From the NCBI GenBank assembly GCA_937907455.1, contig CALESQ010000019.1, forward strand, positions 14,431-78,430: a stretch of 64,000 bases of DNA, in the 5' to 3' direction. The notes under the pieces are model-generated. The model did no database searches. It was not told where the DNA came from and worked only from the letters and a program-made list of their open reading frames with translations. The position numbers were made by a program, and so were the translations under genes. This DNA is from an uncultured Caldilineales bacterium (GTDB lineage Bacteria; Chloroflexota; Anaerolineae; JAAEKA01). Shown piece after piece: positions 25,796-33,741 of the stretch (its first letter is position 1; each line of letters starts with the position of its first letter).

Positions 25796-26260
25796 ATGGT
25801 ATTAGTAGTAGTTGGTTCTGTTTTGTTGCTGGCTGTGGCGTTGATGGCCGTGGCCTGGCCCTTGTTGCAGGAGCGCCGCGGCTTGCTTGCCGCTGATCTG
25901 GCTGTCGAGGCGTTGCCGCTGGCCGATCCGTTGGTAGATCTGCAAACGCAGCGCGATGCTATCTATCAGGCCATTCGCGAGTTGCGCTTCGATCAGCAAG
26001 TCGGCAAGGTATCTGCTGCCGATTTCACTGTGTTCGATGCTCAACTGCGCGGCCAGGCAGCGCGTGTCCTCCGACAGATAGATGCGCTGGCCCAGGCCGA
26101 GGCCGACCCGGCCCTGCAAAACAGTCTGGAGGTCGAAATTGCCGGCCTGCGGCAGGTGAAAGATGCTCCCGTCAGCACCTTGAATTTTTGCCCGCAGTGT
26201 GGTCAGCGGCTGCACAAGACTGATCGTTTCTGCAGCGGGTGCGGCAGCGCGCTGGCCTGA
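25796..26260 (+). CDS. CcmI-like small membrane protein with C-terminal zinc ribbon
   Basis: 154 residues. An N-terminal transmembrane helix (about 2-22) precedes a helical part (QRDAIYQAIRELRFDQQVGK, about 53-72) that resembles the N-terminal segment of CcmI (cytochrome c biogenesis, CcmH C-part). The end is a zinc ribbon with CPQCG and CSGCG. Its place 18 bases after CcmF supports a role in cytochrome c maturation, perhaps as a partner of CcmH/CcmF. The zinc ribbon is not part of classic CcmI. A terminator follows 25 bases after the stop. Confidence 0.78.
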   Translation: MVLVVVGSVLLLAVALMAVAWPLLQERRGLLAADLAVEALPLADPLVDLQTQRDAIYQAIRELRFDQQVGKVSAADFTVFDAQLRGQAARVLRQIDALAQAEADPALQNSLEVEIAGLRQVKDAPVSTLNFCPQCGQRLHKTDRFCSGCGSALA

Positions 26261-26285
26261 ACAGCCCTGCATAGATTTTGAATCA

Positions 26286-26317
26286 AAACACCCCCCGGAA
26301 ACTCCGGGGGGTGTTTT
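26286..26317. terminator. Bidirectional terminator between ccm genes and tRNA cluster
   Basis: AAACACCCCCCGGA, AAC, TCCGGGGGGTGTTT is a perfect 14-bp stem with T's after it on the plus strand and, through the flanking A's, on the minus strand. It can end both the ccm transcript and the minus-strand tRNA transcript. Confidence 0.93.
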
Positions 26318-26320
26318 GTT

Positions 26321-26397
26321 TGGTATCCCAGACAGGACTCGAACCTGTGGCCTCTTCCTCCGCAGGGAAGCGCTCTAATCCACTGAGCTACTGGGAC
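26321..26397 (-). tRNA. tRNA-Arg (anticodon GCG)
   Basis: The 77-base reverse complement folds into a full cloverleaf: acceptor GTCCCAG/CTGGGAT, D-arm GCTC/GAGC, anticodon arm CTTCC-CTGCGGA-GGAAG and T-arm ACAGG-TTCGAGT-CCTGT, with CCA encoded. U33 followed by GCG reads CGC (and CGU by wobble). A20 in the D-loop is the arginine identity base. Most bacteria use ACG/ICG for these codons. Confidence 0.92.
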
Positions 26398-26400
26398 GCA

Positions 26401-26494
<94 letters not shown>

Positions 26495-26547
26495 TTATTC
26501 AGTTGTCAGTGAACAGTAAGCATAGCACTGTCGCTGCCTACTGAACA

Positions 26548-26637
<90 letters not shown>

Positions 26638-26834
26638 GGGGTGGATTCCTTTTCCCTCAGGACTTGGCTATTCTAGCACAGGGGCGCGGTTTAGTCAAAG
26701 TTTCACGGCGCGCGTTGAGGTGCATCAAGTTGCATGAGGAGAGCCAATTCCAGCGTATCTAAACCCCTTGCGGGCAGGGAGCAGTTCAGAACCCGCTGCT
26801 CAAACGATGCCCCTTGCCACCTGGCACTCTCCTT

Positions 26835-26863
26835 TTGCTCCGCATCCTGTTTCATGGTATAGT
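26835..26863 (+). promoter_or_regulatory. Promoter of the SCP2-like/alcohol dehydrogenase pair
   Basis: TTGCTC (26835-26840), 17 bases and TATAGT (26858-26863), about 65 bases before the first start. The stretch 26638-26834 upstream shows nothing else recognisable. Confidence 0.6.
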
Positions 26864-26928
26864 GCAGACACCAACCGGCGCGCAACGCAGCGCGTCATCA
26901 ACGCACCAGCATCAGGAGGTTCTCCCCC

Positions 26929-27333
26929 ATGGCTATTCCTTTTCTGACTGACGAGTGGGCAGCAGCATTTCAGAGCGCCGTCAACGGCAGCGCCGCCTAT
27001 AAAGTGGCCGCTGAAACCTGGGAAGGCGACTTCTACTTCATCGGTGAATTAGCCAACGGCAGTCAGCGCGTGCTGTACCTTGACCTGTGGCATGGCGAAT
27101 GCCGCAATGCCTATATTGTGGCTAGTGCCAGCGATAAAAGCCCTGAATTTGAAGTCAGCGGCAAGATCGGCTCCTGGAAAAAGGTTATCGAAAAGAAAAC
27201 AGACCCCATTCAGGCTTTGATGACCCGTCAGCTCAAGCTCAAAGGCAACATGGCTAAGGTGTTGAAATCTGTCAAAGCCGCGCAGGAGCTGGTCAACGCG
27301 GCCACCCTGGTGTCTACCGAATTCCCCGAATAG
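26929..27333 (+). CDS. SCP2 sterol-binding-domain-like protein
   Basis: 134 residues with no membrane segment. The overall pattern (strands in the first 75 residues, then LMTRQLKLKGNMAKVLKSVK near 100-119) resembles the SCP2-like fold, a pocket for lipids or acyl-CoA. AGGAGG lies before the ATG. It is followed after 22 bases by an iron-containing alcohol dehydrogenase, so a joint role in lipid or alcohol metabolism is possible but unproven. Confidence 0.75.
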   Translation: MAIPFLTDEWAAAFQSAVNGSAAYKVAAETWEGDFYFIGELANGSQRVLYLDLWHGECRNAYIVASASDKSPEFEVSGKIGSWKKVIEKKTDPIQALMTRQLKLKGNMAKVLKSVKAAQELVNAATLVSTEFPE

Positions 27334-27355
27334 ACGCGCGTCAAGGAGGTTAGCC

Positions 27356-28519
27356 ATGTGGATTTTCAGCAGTCCCAAGGTTGTGTTCGGTGATGATGCC
27401 CTGGAGCATCTGGAGCATCTGCAAGGGAAACGTGCCTTCTTCGTCACCGATGCCAACATGCTGGCCTTTGGCTTTGTAGAGCGCGTGCAGCAGCGGCTGG
27501 CTGTCGCCGGGCTGGACAGCGCGGTTTTCGCCGAGGTCGAACCCAATCCCTCGTTGCAGACCGTGCAGCGCGCCGCGGCGCTGATGGCCGACTATCAACC
27601 CGATTGGATCATTGGTCTGGGGGGCGGTTCCGCTATGGATGCCGCCAAAGCAGCCTGGCTGCTCTACGAATGCCCCGATGCCGATCCCGCGGCCATCAAT
27701 CCGATGGAGGACTATGGTCTGCGCCAGAAAGCGCGGCTGATTGCCATCCCCACCACCTCCGGCACCGGTTCCGAGGCCACCTGGGCCACGGTGTTGACTG
27801 ACACCGAGGCCCAAATGAAGCTCTCGATGGGATCGCCGGAACTGCTGCCCGATCTGGCGATTGTCGACTCCACGCTGGTGATGGGCCTGCCCGCGCGCAT
27901 CACCGCTGATACCGGCATGGATGTGTTGACGCACGCGGTGGAAGCCTACACCAACACCCTGGCGAACGACTTCAGCGATGGCCTGGCACTGAAAGCGGTG
28001 CAACTGACCATGCGTTACCTGCCCGTGGCCTACGCTGACGGCTCTGATGCCGAAGCGCGCGGCCACATGCACAACGCTGCCGCTATTGCCGGTATCGCCT
28101 TCAGCAACGCTATGTTGGGGCTGTCGCATGCCATGGGCCATTCGCTGGGTGCAGTGCTGCATGTGCCGCATGGCCGCGCCGTGGGGTTGTTTTTGCCCTA
28201 TGTGGTCGAGTTCACTGCCAACGGTGGCGGCACGCGCTACGCCGACATTGCCCATTTCCTGCGTCTGCCCGCTGAAGATGAGGCCGCCGGTGTTGCTGCA
28301 CTGGCCGCGGCTATCCGCAGCCTCTCTGCTCAGATCAACTTCGCTACGCGGCTGGAAGATCTGGGCATTAGCCGTGATGCTTTCGAGCAGGCCCTGCCCA
28401 AGCTGGTGACCAATGCCGCAGCCGATAACCAGCTTTTCTTCAACCTGCGCTTTGCCGATAACGACGAGCTGGAAAAGCTCTTCCGCTACGCCTACGAAGG
28501 CCGTTCGATTGACTTTTAG
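27356..28519 (+). CDS. Iron-containing alcohol dehydrogenase
   Basis: 387 residues, the usual length for group III alcohol dehydrogenases. The NAD(P) motif GLGGGSAMDAAKAAW is near 85-99. Metal ligands are expected in DVLTHAVEAYTN and in GLSHAMGHSLGAVLHVPHG (three His). It would oxidise an alcohol or reduce an aldehyde in the cytoplasm; the substrate is unknown. AAGGAGG lies 7 bases upstream of the ATG. It is probably co-transcribed with the SCP2-like gene. Confidence 0.95.
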   Translation: MWIFSSPKVVFGDDALEHLEHLQGKRAFFVTDANMLAFGFVERVQQRLAVAGLDSAVFAEVEPNPSLQTVQRAAALMADYQPDWIIGLGGGSAMDAAKAAWLLYECPDADPAAINPMEDYGLRQKARLIAIPTTSGTGSEATWATVLTDTEAQMKLSMGSPELLPDLAIVDSTLVMGLPARITADTGMDVLTHAVEAYTNTLANDFSDGLALKAVQLTMRYLPVAYADGSDAEARGHMHNAAAIAGIAFSNAMLGLSHAMGHSLGAVLHVPHGRAVGLFLPYVVEFTANGGGTRYADIAHFLRLPAEDEAAGVAALAAAIRSLSAQINFATRLEDLGISRDAFEQALPKLVTNAAADNQLFFNLRFADNDELEKLFRYAYEGRSIDF

Positions 28520-28541
28520 CGGGCTGAGTGCTTTCTGCTGT

Positions 28542-28610
28542 GTAAGGCGTAATCCTCGCAACAAAGGCCCCTTGCTTCAACCGCCCGCGCGGCTTCGGGT
28601 TACGCCTTAC
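28542..28610. other. Long stem-loop (possible structured RNA) after the alcohol dehydrogenase
   Basis: GTAAGGCGTAATCC (28542-28555) pairs with GGGTTACGCCTTAC (28597-28610) over 14 positions with one G-U pair. The 41-base inside part can form two smaller helices (GCAA with TTGC; CCGC with GCGG). No T-run follows, so it is not a simple terminator. It lies between the dehydrogenase stop and the patatin start. Confidence 0.55.
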
Positions 28611-28734
28611 CAGACACGAAGGCGGCGTAGTCAGCCCTTTTGCCTGACAAATCCTCATGCCCCCGACGTTTTCCGGTCCCACCGATCACAAGCTGCCCCT
28701 TATCTCCACCGCGACGCGCAGTGAAGAGGTGACA

Positions 28735-29529
28735 GTGGCAGTCTGGAAACAACGCAAGCGCCTGGGGCTGGCGCTGTCTGGCGGGGTGGCACGCGGTCGT
28801 GCCCATGTCGGTGTGATCGAGGGGCTGCATCAAGCCGGTATTCACGCTGATTTTGTTAGTGGTGTCAGTGCAGGGGCGCTGGTGGCCGCGGCCTATGCCG
28901 CCGGCGTGAGTGTGGCCGGGTTGCGCGATCTGGCTGTGCAACTCACCTGGCCGCGCATTGCCGCGCCCATTCTGCCGCTGCCCGGTCGCCGCGGCGCACG
29001 ACGGCTGGGATTGGTGGATTTCAGCAAGATCGAGCCGTTTTTGATCCGCACCATGGGCGACCCTACGTTCGATGAGCTGCCCATCCCGCTGGCTATCGGC
29101 GCTACCGATTTGGTCACAGGTGAACCGGTGGTAATCACCGATGGCCGCGTGGTTCATGCGGCACGCGCCAGCGCGTCGGTGCCGGGTATTGTCGCCCCCG
29201 CGCGGTGGCGTGGCCGCTTGCTGTGCGATGGCTTTGCCAGTAACAATCTGCTGATCGGCGTGCTGCGCGAGATGGGGGCCGATGTGGTGGTGGCGGTGAA
29301 CATCATGCCGCTGGGCCACCGCGTGCCCTCTAACCTGTTTTGGGCGGGCAGCGCGGCGCTTAGTGCGCTGGTGCTGAAAGCCGGTGATGCACTGGATCAA
29401 GCCGATTTCCTGATCGAGCCGGATTTGGCCGAAAGCGACTATCTGTTTCCCCGTACCGAGGATATGCTGGCCCGCGGCCGCGCGGCTGTGGCTCCGGTGA
29501 TTGCACCACTCAAAGCACTGTTGGGTTGA
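28735..29529 (+). CDS. Patatin-like phospholipase (RssA/NTE family)
   Basis: 264 residues. The oxyanion motif LSGGVARGRAHVGVIEG is at about 14-30. The nucleophile elbow GVSAG has Ser near 45, and the dyad Asp is in CDGFASNN (about 163). These are the Ser-Asp dyad motifs of patatin-like acyl hydrolases, which cleave phospholipids or lysophospholipids. The GTG start at 28735 has GAGG 7 bases upstream; an ATG at 28657 would add 26 residues but lacks a ribosome site. No signal peptide is seen. Confidence 0.9.
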   Translation: MAVWKQRKRLGLALSGGVARGRAHVGVIEGLHQAGIHADFVSGVSAGALVAAAYAAGVSVAGLRDLAVQLTWPRIAAPILPLPGRRGARRLGLVDFSKIEPFLIRTMGDPTFDELPIPLAIGATDLVTGEPVVITDGRVVHAARASASVPGIVAPARWRGRLLCDGFASNNLLIGVLREMGADVVVAVNIMPLGHRVPSNLFWAGSAALSALVLKAGDALDQADFLIEPDLAESDYLFPRTEDMLARGRAAVAPVIAPLKALLG

Positions 29530-29532
29530 TCT

Positions 29533-29561
29533 TTGGTTATCAGCGCGGCTGATGTTATAAT
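29533..29561 (+). promoter_or_regulatory. Promoter of the DedA-M16 gene run
   Basis: TTGGTT (29533-29538), 17 bases and TATAAT (29556-29561), giving a leader of about 105 bases before the DedA start. Confidence 0.7.
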
Positions 29562-29672
29562 TGTCTTTTCTAATGGCTGCCACGCGTTGCGGCTTCAAAC
29601 CCTGCGGCCCCGACGGTTGACAGTGCGGCAAGGCGTGTTGTTGCCAGCCCAGCACAGGTTTTAGAACATCTT

Positions 29673-30335
29673 ATGGAATTTATTTCTCAACTGATTGACT
29701 TTGTTTTGCACGTTGATACCTATCTCAACGATATTATTGTGCAGTATGGTGCGTGGACACTGGTTATTTTGTTTTTGATTGTTTTCGTTGAAACCGGTGT
29801 GGTGGTGATGCCCTTCCTGCCCGGCGACTCGCTGATTTTTGCTGCGGCCACTTTTGCAGCACGCGGCGCGCTCAATCCCTGGGCGTTGTTTGGTCTGCTT
29901 TCACTGGCCGCGGTGTTGGGCGACACTGCCAACTATTGGATCGGTCACCGTATCGGGGCGAAAGCGTATACCGGCGAAGTACGCTGGATCAAAAAAGACC
30001 ACATGGAGCGCACGCGTGCCTTTTTCGACAAACATGGCGGCAAGGCAATCTTTCTGGCACGCTTTGTCCCCATTGTGCGCACCTTTGCTCCCTTTGTAGC
30101 CGGTGTGGGGCAAATGGATTATGGCTTTTTCCTGCGCTGGAACGTTATTGGCGGCATTGCGTGGGTCGCTATTTTCACGCTGCTAGGCTACTTCTTCGGT
30201 AACATTCCCTTTGTGCAGCATAATTTCGAGTTGGTCATTGTAGCTATCATTGTGATTTCAGTGGTACCGGCTATCGTTGAGGTCCTCAAGGCCCGCCGCC
30301 AGCCGCATCATCCTCAAATCAATCCGGAAGGTTGA
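29673..30335 (+). CDS. DedA family membrane protein
   Basis: 220 residues with about five hydrophobic helices. Family motifs are MPFLPGDSLIFAAATFAARG and GKAIFLARFVPIVRTFAPFV, followed by GVGQMDYGFFLRWN. DedA proteins support membrane homeostasis and some recycle undecaprenyl phosphate or flip phospholipids. No clear ribosome site precedes the ATG. It is first in a same-strand run (DedA, CBS-ACT, metallo-hydrolase, TPR lipoprotein, M16 peptidase) with gaps of 2-50 bases. Confidence 0.94.
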   Translation: MEFISQLIDFVLHVDTYLNDIIVQYGAWTLVILFLIVFVETGVVVMPFLPGDSLIFAAATFAARGALNPWALFGLLSLAAVLGDTANYWIGHRIGAKAYTGEVRWIKKDHMERTRAFFDKHGGKAIFLARFVPIVRTFAPFVAGVGQMDYGFFLRWNVIGGIAWVAIFTLLGYFFGNIPFVQHNFELVIVAIIVISVVPAIVEVLKARRQPHHPQINPEG

Positions 30336-30384
30336 GCTGTTTCAGGCTGAACAGCTACTCATTTGCTTTAGTTCAGGAGGTCCT

Positions 30385-31026
30385 ATGTTAGTCGGCGAAC
30401 GCATGTCTCATCCGGTTCTCACTGTCTCCCCTGATATGTCGGCATTGGACGCTCAAGCCTTCATGCGCCGTGAGCACATCCGCCGCGCACCGGTGATTCA
30501 AAACGGCAAGCTGGTAGGGATTGTCACCGAGGGCGATCTGCTTAATGCCTCACCCACGCAGGCTACATTGCTGAGCGTGTGGGAGATCAGCTACCTGGTG
30601 AGCAAGATCAAGGTTAGCCAGGTGATGAGCAAAAACGTGACGACCATCAGCGAAGATACGCCCATCGAAGAGGCGGCGCGTGTGATGATTGACAACAAGG
30701 TAGGTGGCCTGCCGGTGACGCTGGATGGCAAGGTGGTAGGTATGATCACCGAAACCGACCTGTTCAAGATCATGCTGGAGATGATGGGGGCGCGCCAAAC
30801 CGGTGTGCGCGTCAGCGTGCTGGTTCCTAACCGTGCCGGTGAGATTGCCGAGCTAAGCAAGGCCATCTATGAAAAGGGTGGCAACATCATCGCCCTGGGC
30901 ACCTTTGCCGGTGATGACCCAAGCACTGCTGAGCTGGCGATCAAGGTGGCCGGTCTGGACGAAGCTGCTTTGCGCGCGGTGCTGTCCCCGCTGGTGGCTG
31001 AGATTCGCGACCTGCGCACCAACTAA
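30385..31026 (+). CDS. CBS-domain pair with C-terminal ACT-like domain
   Basis: 213 residues. Two CBS domains cover about 1-60 and 70-130 (GERMSHPVLTVSPDMSALDA and VSQVMSKNVTTISEDTPIEE). The last part (VRVSVLVPNRAGEIAELSKA, about 140-213) is an ACT-like domain. Such proteins sense adenine nucleotides through CBS and amino acids or other small ligands through ACT. CAGGAGG lies before the ATG. The next gene starts 23 bases later. No catalytic domain is present, so it is likely regulatory. Confidence 0.9.
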   Translation: MLVGERMSHPVLTVSPDMSALDAQAFMRREHIRRAPVIQNGKLVGIVTEGDLLNASPTQATLLSVWEISYLVSKIKVSQVMSKNVTTISEDTPIEEAARVMIDNKVGGLPVTLDGKVVGMITETDLFKIMLEMMGARQTGVRVSVLVPNRAGEIAELSKAIYEKGGNIIALGTFAGDDPSTAELAIKVAGLDEAALRAVLSPLVAEIRDLRTN

Positions 31027-31049
31027 CTGTATCCTGGAGGCGCTTTACT

Positions 31050-31685
31050 TTGGAGATTAATTGGTACGGTCATGCCTGTTTCAGGTTGAAGGACCGCAAC
31101 CTTGCGGTGGTGTGCGATCCCTACGACAAAACCATCGGCTTGACGCTGCCCAAGCTGAAGGCTGATCTGGTGACGTTGAGCCATGCCGCTCCCGGTCACA
31201 GCTATGCCGAAGGCGTGAAGGAATGGCGCAAGGTCTTCACCGGCCCTGGTGAGTACGAGGTGGATAGTGTGTTCATCACCGGGGTAGCTAGCACCCACGG
31301 CAAAAACGCTGAGGGTCATGCCGACCCAAACACGATCTTCATCTTCGAGTTTCCGGAAATGACCGTGGCACACCTGGGCGACCTGGGACATGTGTTGACT
31401 CAGGCCCAGGTAGAGGCCATGCCCAACATTGATGTGCTGCTTGTGCCGGTGGGTGGTCGCTACACGTTGGATGCTGCCATGGCCGCCGAGGTGATCAGCA
31501 TCATCGAGCCGCGCATTGTCATCCCCATGCACTATCGCATGGAAGGCACACCAGAGCATCTTGACCCGCTGGAGCGCTTTCTGAAGGAAATGGGCCTGCC
31601 CACGCCGGAACCGGTGAGCACACTGCGCATCACCAAGGCGCAACTGCCTGAAGAAACGCAGATCGTGGTCATGGATATTAAATAG
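31050..31685 (+). CDS. Metallo-beta-lactamase-fold protein (UlaG/YtkL-like) with altered metal motif
   Basis: 211 residues. The start MEINWYGHACFRLKDRN is typical of UlaG-like metal-dependent hydrolases. The usual HxHxDH metal motif reads HAAPGH (residues 45-50): the first and last His are kept, but the second His is Ala and the Asp is Gly. Later motifs VAHLGDLGHVL and RIVIPMHYRME are present. Two-metal hydrolysis is therefore doubtful; one-metal or binding functions are possible. The start is a TTG with TGGAGG 9 bases upstream. It sits in the DedA-M16 run. Confidence 0.85.
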   Translation: MEINWYGHACFRLKDRNLAVVCDPYDKTIGLTLPKLKADLVTLSHAAPGHSYAEGVKEWRKVFTGPGEYEVDSVFITGVASTHGKNAEGHADPNTIFIFEFPEMTVAHLGDLGHVLTQAQVEAMPNIDVLLVPVGGRYTLDAAMAAEVISIIEPRIVIPMHYRMEGTPEHLDPLERFLKEMGLPTPEPVSTLRITKAQLPEETQIVVMDIK

Positions 31686-31687
31686 CC

Positions 31688-32299
31688 ATGCGTACTGTGC
31701 TTTTGATCCTGGCTGTGCTGCTGGTGACGGCCTGCGGCCAAAACGCTGCCCAGCCTGCCGTGCCCTCGCCCGCAGCCGATGGTGCGGCCACGGCGATACC
31801 AGCCCAGGCAGCGCCACTCACTGCTGAGGACTATTTTGCTCAGGGCAACGCAGCTTTCGAGCAAGGTCGCCTTGCCGCCGCTGTCGAGGGGTTTCGTCAG
31901 GCTGTCACGCTGGCGCCGCAAGAGGCCGGGTATTGGCACAACCTTGGCGTGGCGCAATACTCTCTCAACGCGCTGGATGAGGCTCAGGCCAGCTTTGCTC
32001 GCGGCCTGGAGCTTGCCCCCAACGATGCCGAGCTTAACTACCTGATGGGCGTGGTGCTGATCCAGTTCGAGCAACTGGATCAGGCGGCCAGCTATCTTCT
32101 TAAAGCCAACGAGCTTGATGCCAAGCTGCCTGAGCCTTATTTCGGCTTGGGTGTACTCTACAAACTGCAAGGCCAGCGTGCCGAGGCTATTCAGGCGTTT
32201 CAAACTTTTCTGGATATCGGCCCCGGTCAGGATGCCAGCGCCATGCAGGTAGCGCAACAAGAGCTGGATGCGCTGCTGTCTACGTCTCCTACTCCTTGA
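31688..32299 (+). CDS. TPR-repeat lipoprotein
   Basis: 203 residues. A lipoprotein signal (MRTVLLILAVLLVTAC, lipobox LVTAC) places the mature protein on the outer face of the membrane. A Pro/Ala-rich linker (about 18-45) leads to about four tetratricopeptide repeats (for example GYWHNLGVAQYSLNALDEAQ and AELNYLMGVVLIQFEQLDQA). It probably scaffolds other envelope proteins. It starts two bases after the upstream stop and is followed by the M16 peptidase gene. Confidence 0.92.
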   Translation: MRTVLLILAVLLVTACGQNAAQPAVPSPAADGAATAIPAQAAPLTAEDYFAQGNAAFEQGRLAAAVEGFRQAVTLAPQEAGYWHNLGVAQYSLNALDEAQASFARGLELAPNDAELNYLMGVVLIQFEQLDQAASYLLKANELDAKLPEPYFGLGVLYKLQGQRAEAIQAFQTFLDIGPGQDASAMQVAQQELDALLSTSPTP

Positions 32300-32324
32300 T
32301 CCCCTTACAGAAACGGCGCGATCC

Positions 32325-33608
32325 TTGACTTCTTATTACAACAAGACCACGCTTGCTAACGGTTTACGCATCGTAACCATCACCATGCCCCACACTTACT
32401 CGGTAGGTGTGGGGTTCTATATGTCTATTGGCTCACGCTATGAGCAGCCGGAAACCGCCGGCGCGGCCCACTTTATCGAACATATGTTGTTCAAGGGCAC
32501 GGCGCGGCGTCCTTCGCCCGAAGCCATTGCCCAGGAAATCGAGGGGCACGGCGGCCTGTTTAATGCCAGTACCAGCCAGGAAATGACCGTGCTTTGGGCA
32601 AAAATGCAGTATAGCCATCTGACACTGGCGCTGGATGTACTGAGCGATATGCTGCGCCACAGTCTGCTGCTTGAGGCTGAGGTCGAAAAGGAACGCCGCG
32701 TGATCCTGGAAGAGCTGATTTCTTCGCAGGATATCCCCGAAGAGCTGGTGATGCTGGCACTGCACGACCTGACCTGGCCCAATCACCCGCTGGGGTGGGA
32801 TGTGGCCGGCACTCCAGCCAGCGTGCAAGGCCTCAGCCGCGCGGCTTTGCTGGATTATCTACAGCACAGCTATGGCCCGGCCAACACGGTGATCAGCGTG
32901 GCCGGCAATGTGCAGCATCAACAGGTGGTGGATCAGGTAGATAGCTTGTTGGGCGATTGGCAGGGGGCGGCGCAGCCTGCTTTTGTCGCAGCTCCTCCTT
33001 TCCCGGCACGCGGGCGGCTGGCTCTGGTTAAGAAAAAGACAGAACAAAGCCACCTGGCTTTGTATTTCCCCGGTCTGGCGCGCGAACACGAAGACCGCTT
33101 TGCTTTGGGACTGCTCAACGTTATTTTGGGCGAGGGGATGAGTTCACGCCTGTTTCTGGAGATCCGTGAACGGCTGGGGCTGGCCTATGTCGTGGATTCC
33201 TCTGTCAGCTATCTGGCTGATGCCGGAGTCAGCGGCATTTATGCTGCAGTGGCCCCGGGGAACGCTGTGCAGGCTTTGCGAGCGATTGTGCAGCAAACCG
33301 AGCGCCTGCGCCGTGAGCCGGTGGATGCTGCCACTTTGCGCAACGCTAAAGAGTTTATCAAGGGCCGCCTGTTGCTCAGCCTGGAAGATACCCTGACTGT
33401 GGCGGGACGTTTGGGCCGTCAGGAGCTGGCTGGCAGCGACATGCTATCGGTCGAAGACTTGCTGGCGCGTATGGATCAGGTGCAAGCTGAGGATATGTTG
33501 CGCGTGGCCCAAGCATTGTGGCAGCCGGAACGCGCCTGCCTGGCCGTGGTTGGGCCGCACAAGAAAGCAGAAGCTAGTGTGTTCAAAGCTGTGTTAAAGG
33601 GAGAATGA
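32325..33608 (+). CDS. M16 family zinc peptidase (processing-peptidase-like)
   Basis: 427 residues. The inverted zinc motif AAHFIEHMLFKGT gives HxxEH at about 49-53, and a distal Glu lies in EKERRVILEELISSQD. The C-terminal non-catalytic half (GLAYVVDSSVSYLADAGVSG) is present, so this is a full-length one-chain M16B protein. The family degrades or processes small peptides. The start is taken as TTG 32325, which gives the usual NGLRIV N-terminus, but no ribosome site is visible and this start is uncertain. It ends the run. Confidence 0.92.
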   Translation: MTSYYNKTTLANGLRIVTITMPHTYSVGVGFYMSIGSRYEQPETAGAAHFIEHMLFKGTARRPSPEAIAQEIEGHGGLFNASTSQEMTVLWAKMQYSHLTLALDVLSDMLRHSLLLEAEVEKERRVILEELISSQDIPEELVMLALHDLTWPNHPLGWDVAGTPASVQGLSRAALLDYLQHSYGPANTVISVAGNVQHQQVVDQVDSLLGDWQGAAQPAFVAAPPFPARGRLALVKKKTEQSHLALYFPGLAREHEDRFALGLLNVILGEGMSSRLFLEIRERLGLAYVVDSSVSYLADAGVSGIYAAVAPGNAVQALRAIVQQTERLRREPVDAATLRNAKEFIKGRLLLSLEDTLTVAGRLGRQELAGSDMLSVEDLLARMDQVQAEDMLRVAQALWQPERACLAVVGPHKKAEASVFKAVLKGE

Positions 33609-33741
33609 CCATCGCCTGATTACTGTCAGGTTGAGGGTAACAGGAGGCAGGCGCGGGGTGAATGTTTCCGCGCGCAGCATCACCCTGGCTGCCGCGGGTC
33701 GGGCAATTCCTATCACCGGTGATGACGAAGCGCGGTCTCTC

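Noticed and set aside
26321..26397. Reading the tRNA-Arg anticodon as CGG instead of GCG
   Set aside because: The seven-base loop with U33 and purine 37 fixes the anticodon at positions 34-36 as GCG.
33609..33741. Terminator between the convergent M16 and transglutaminase-like genes
   Set aside because: GGGTGA/TCACCC can pair at about 33656-33690, but the loop is long and there is no T-run, so no call is made.
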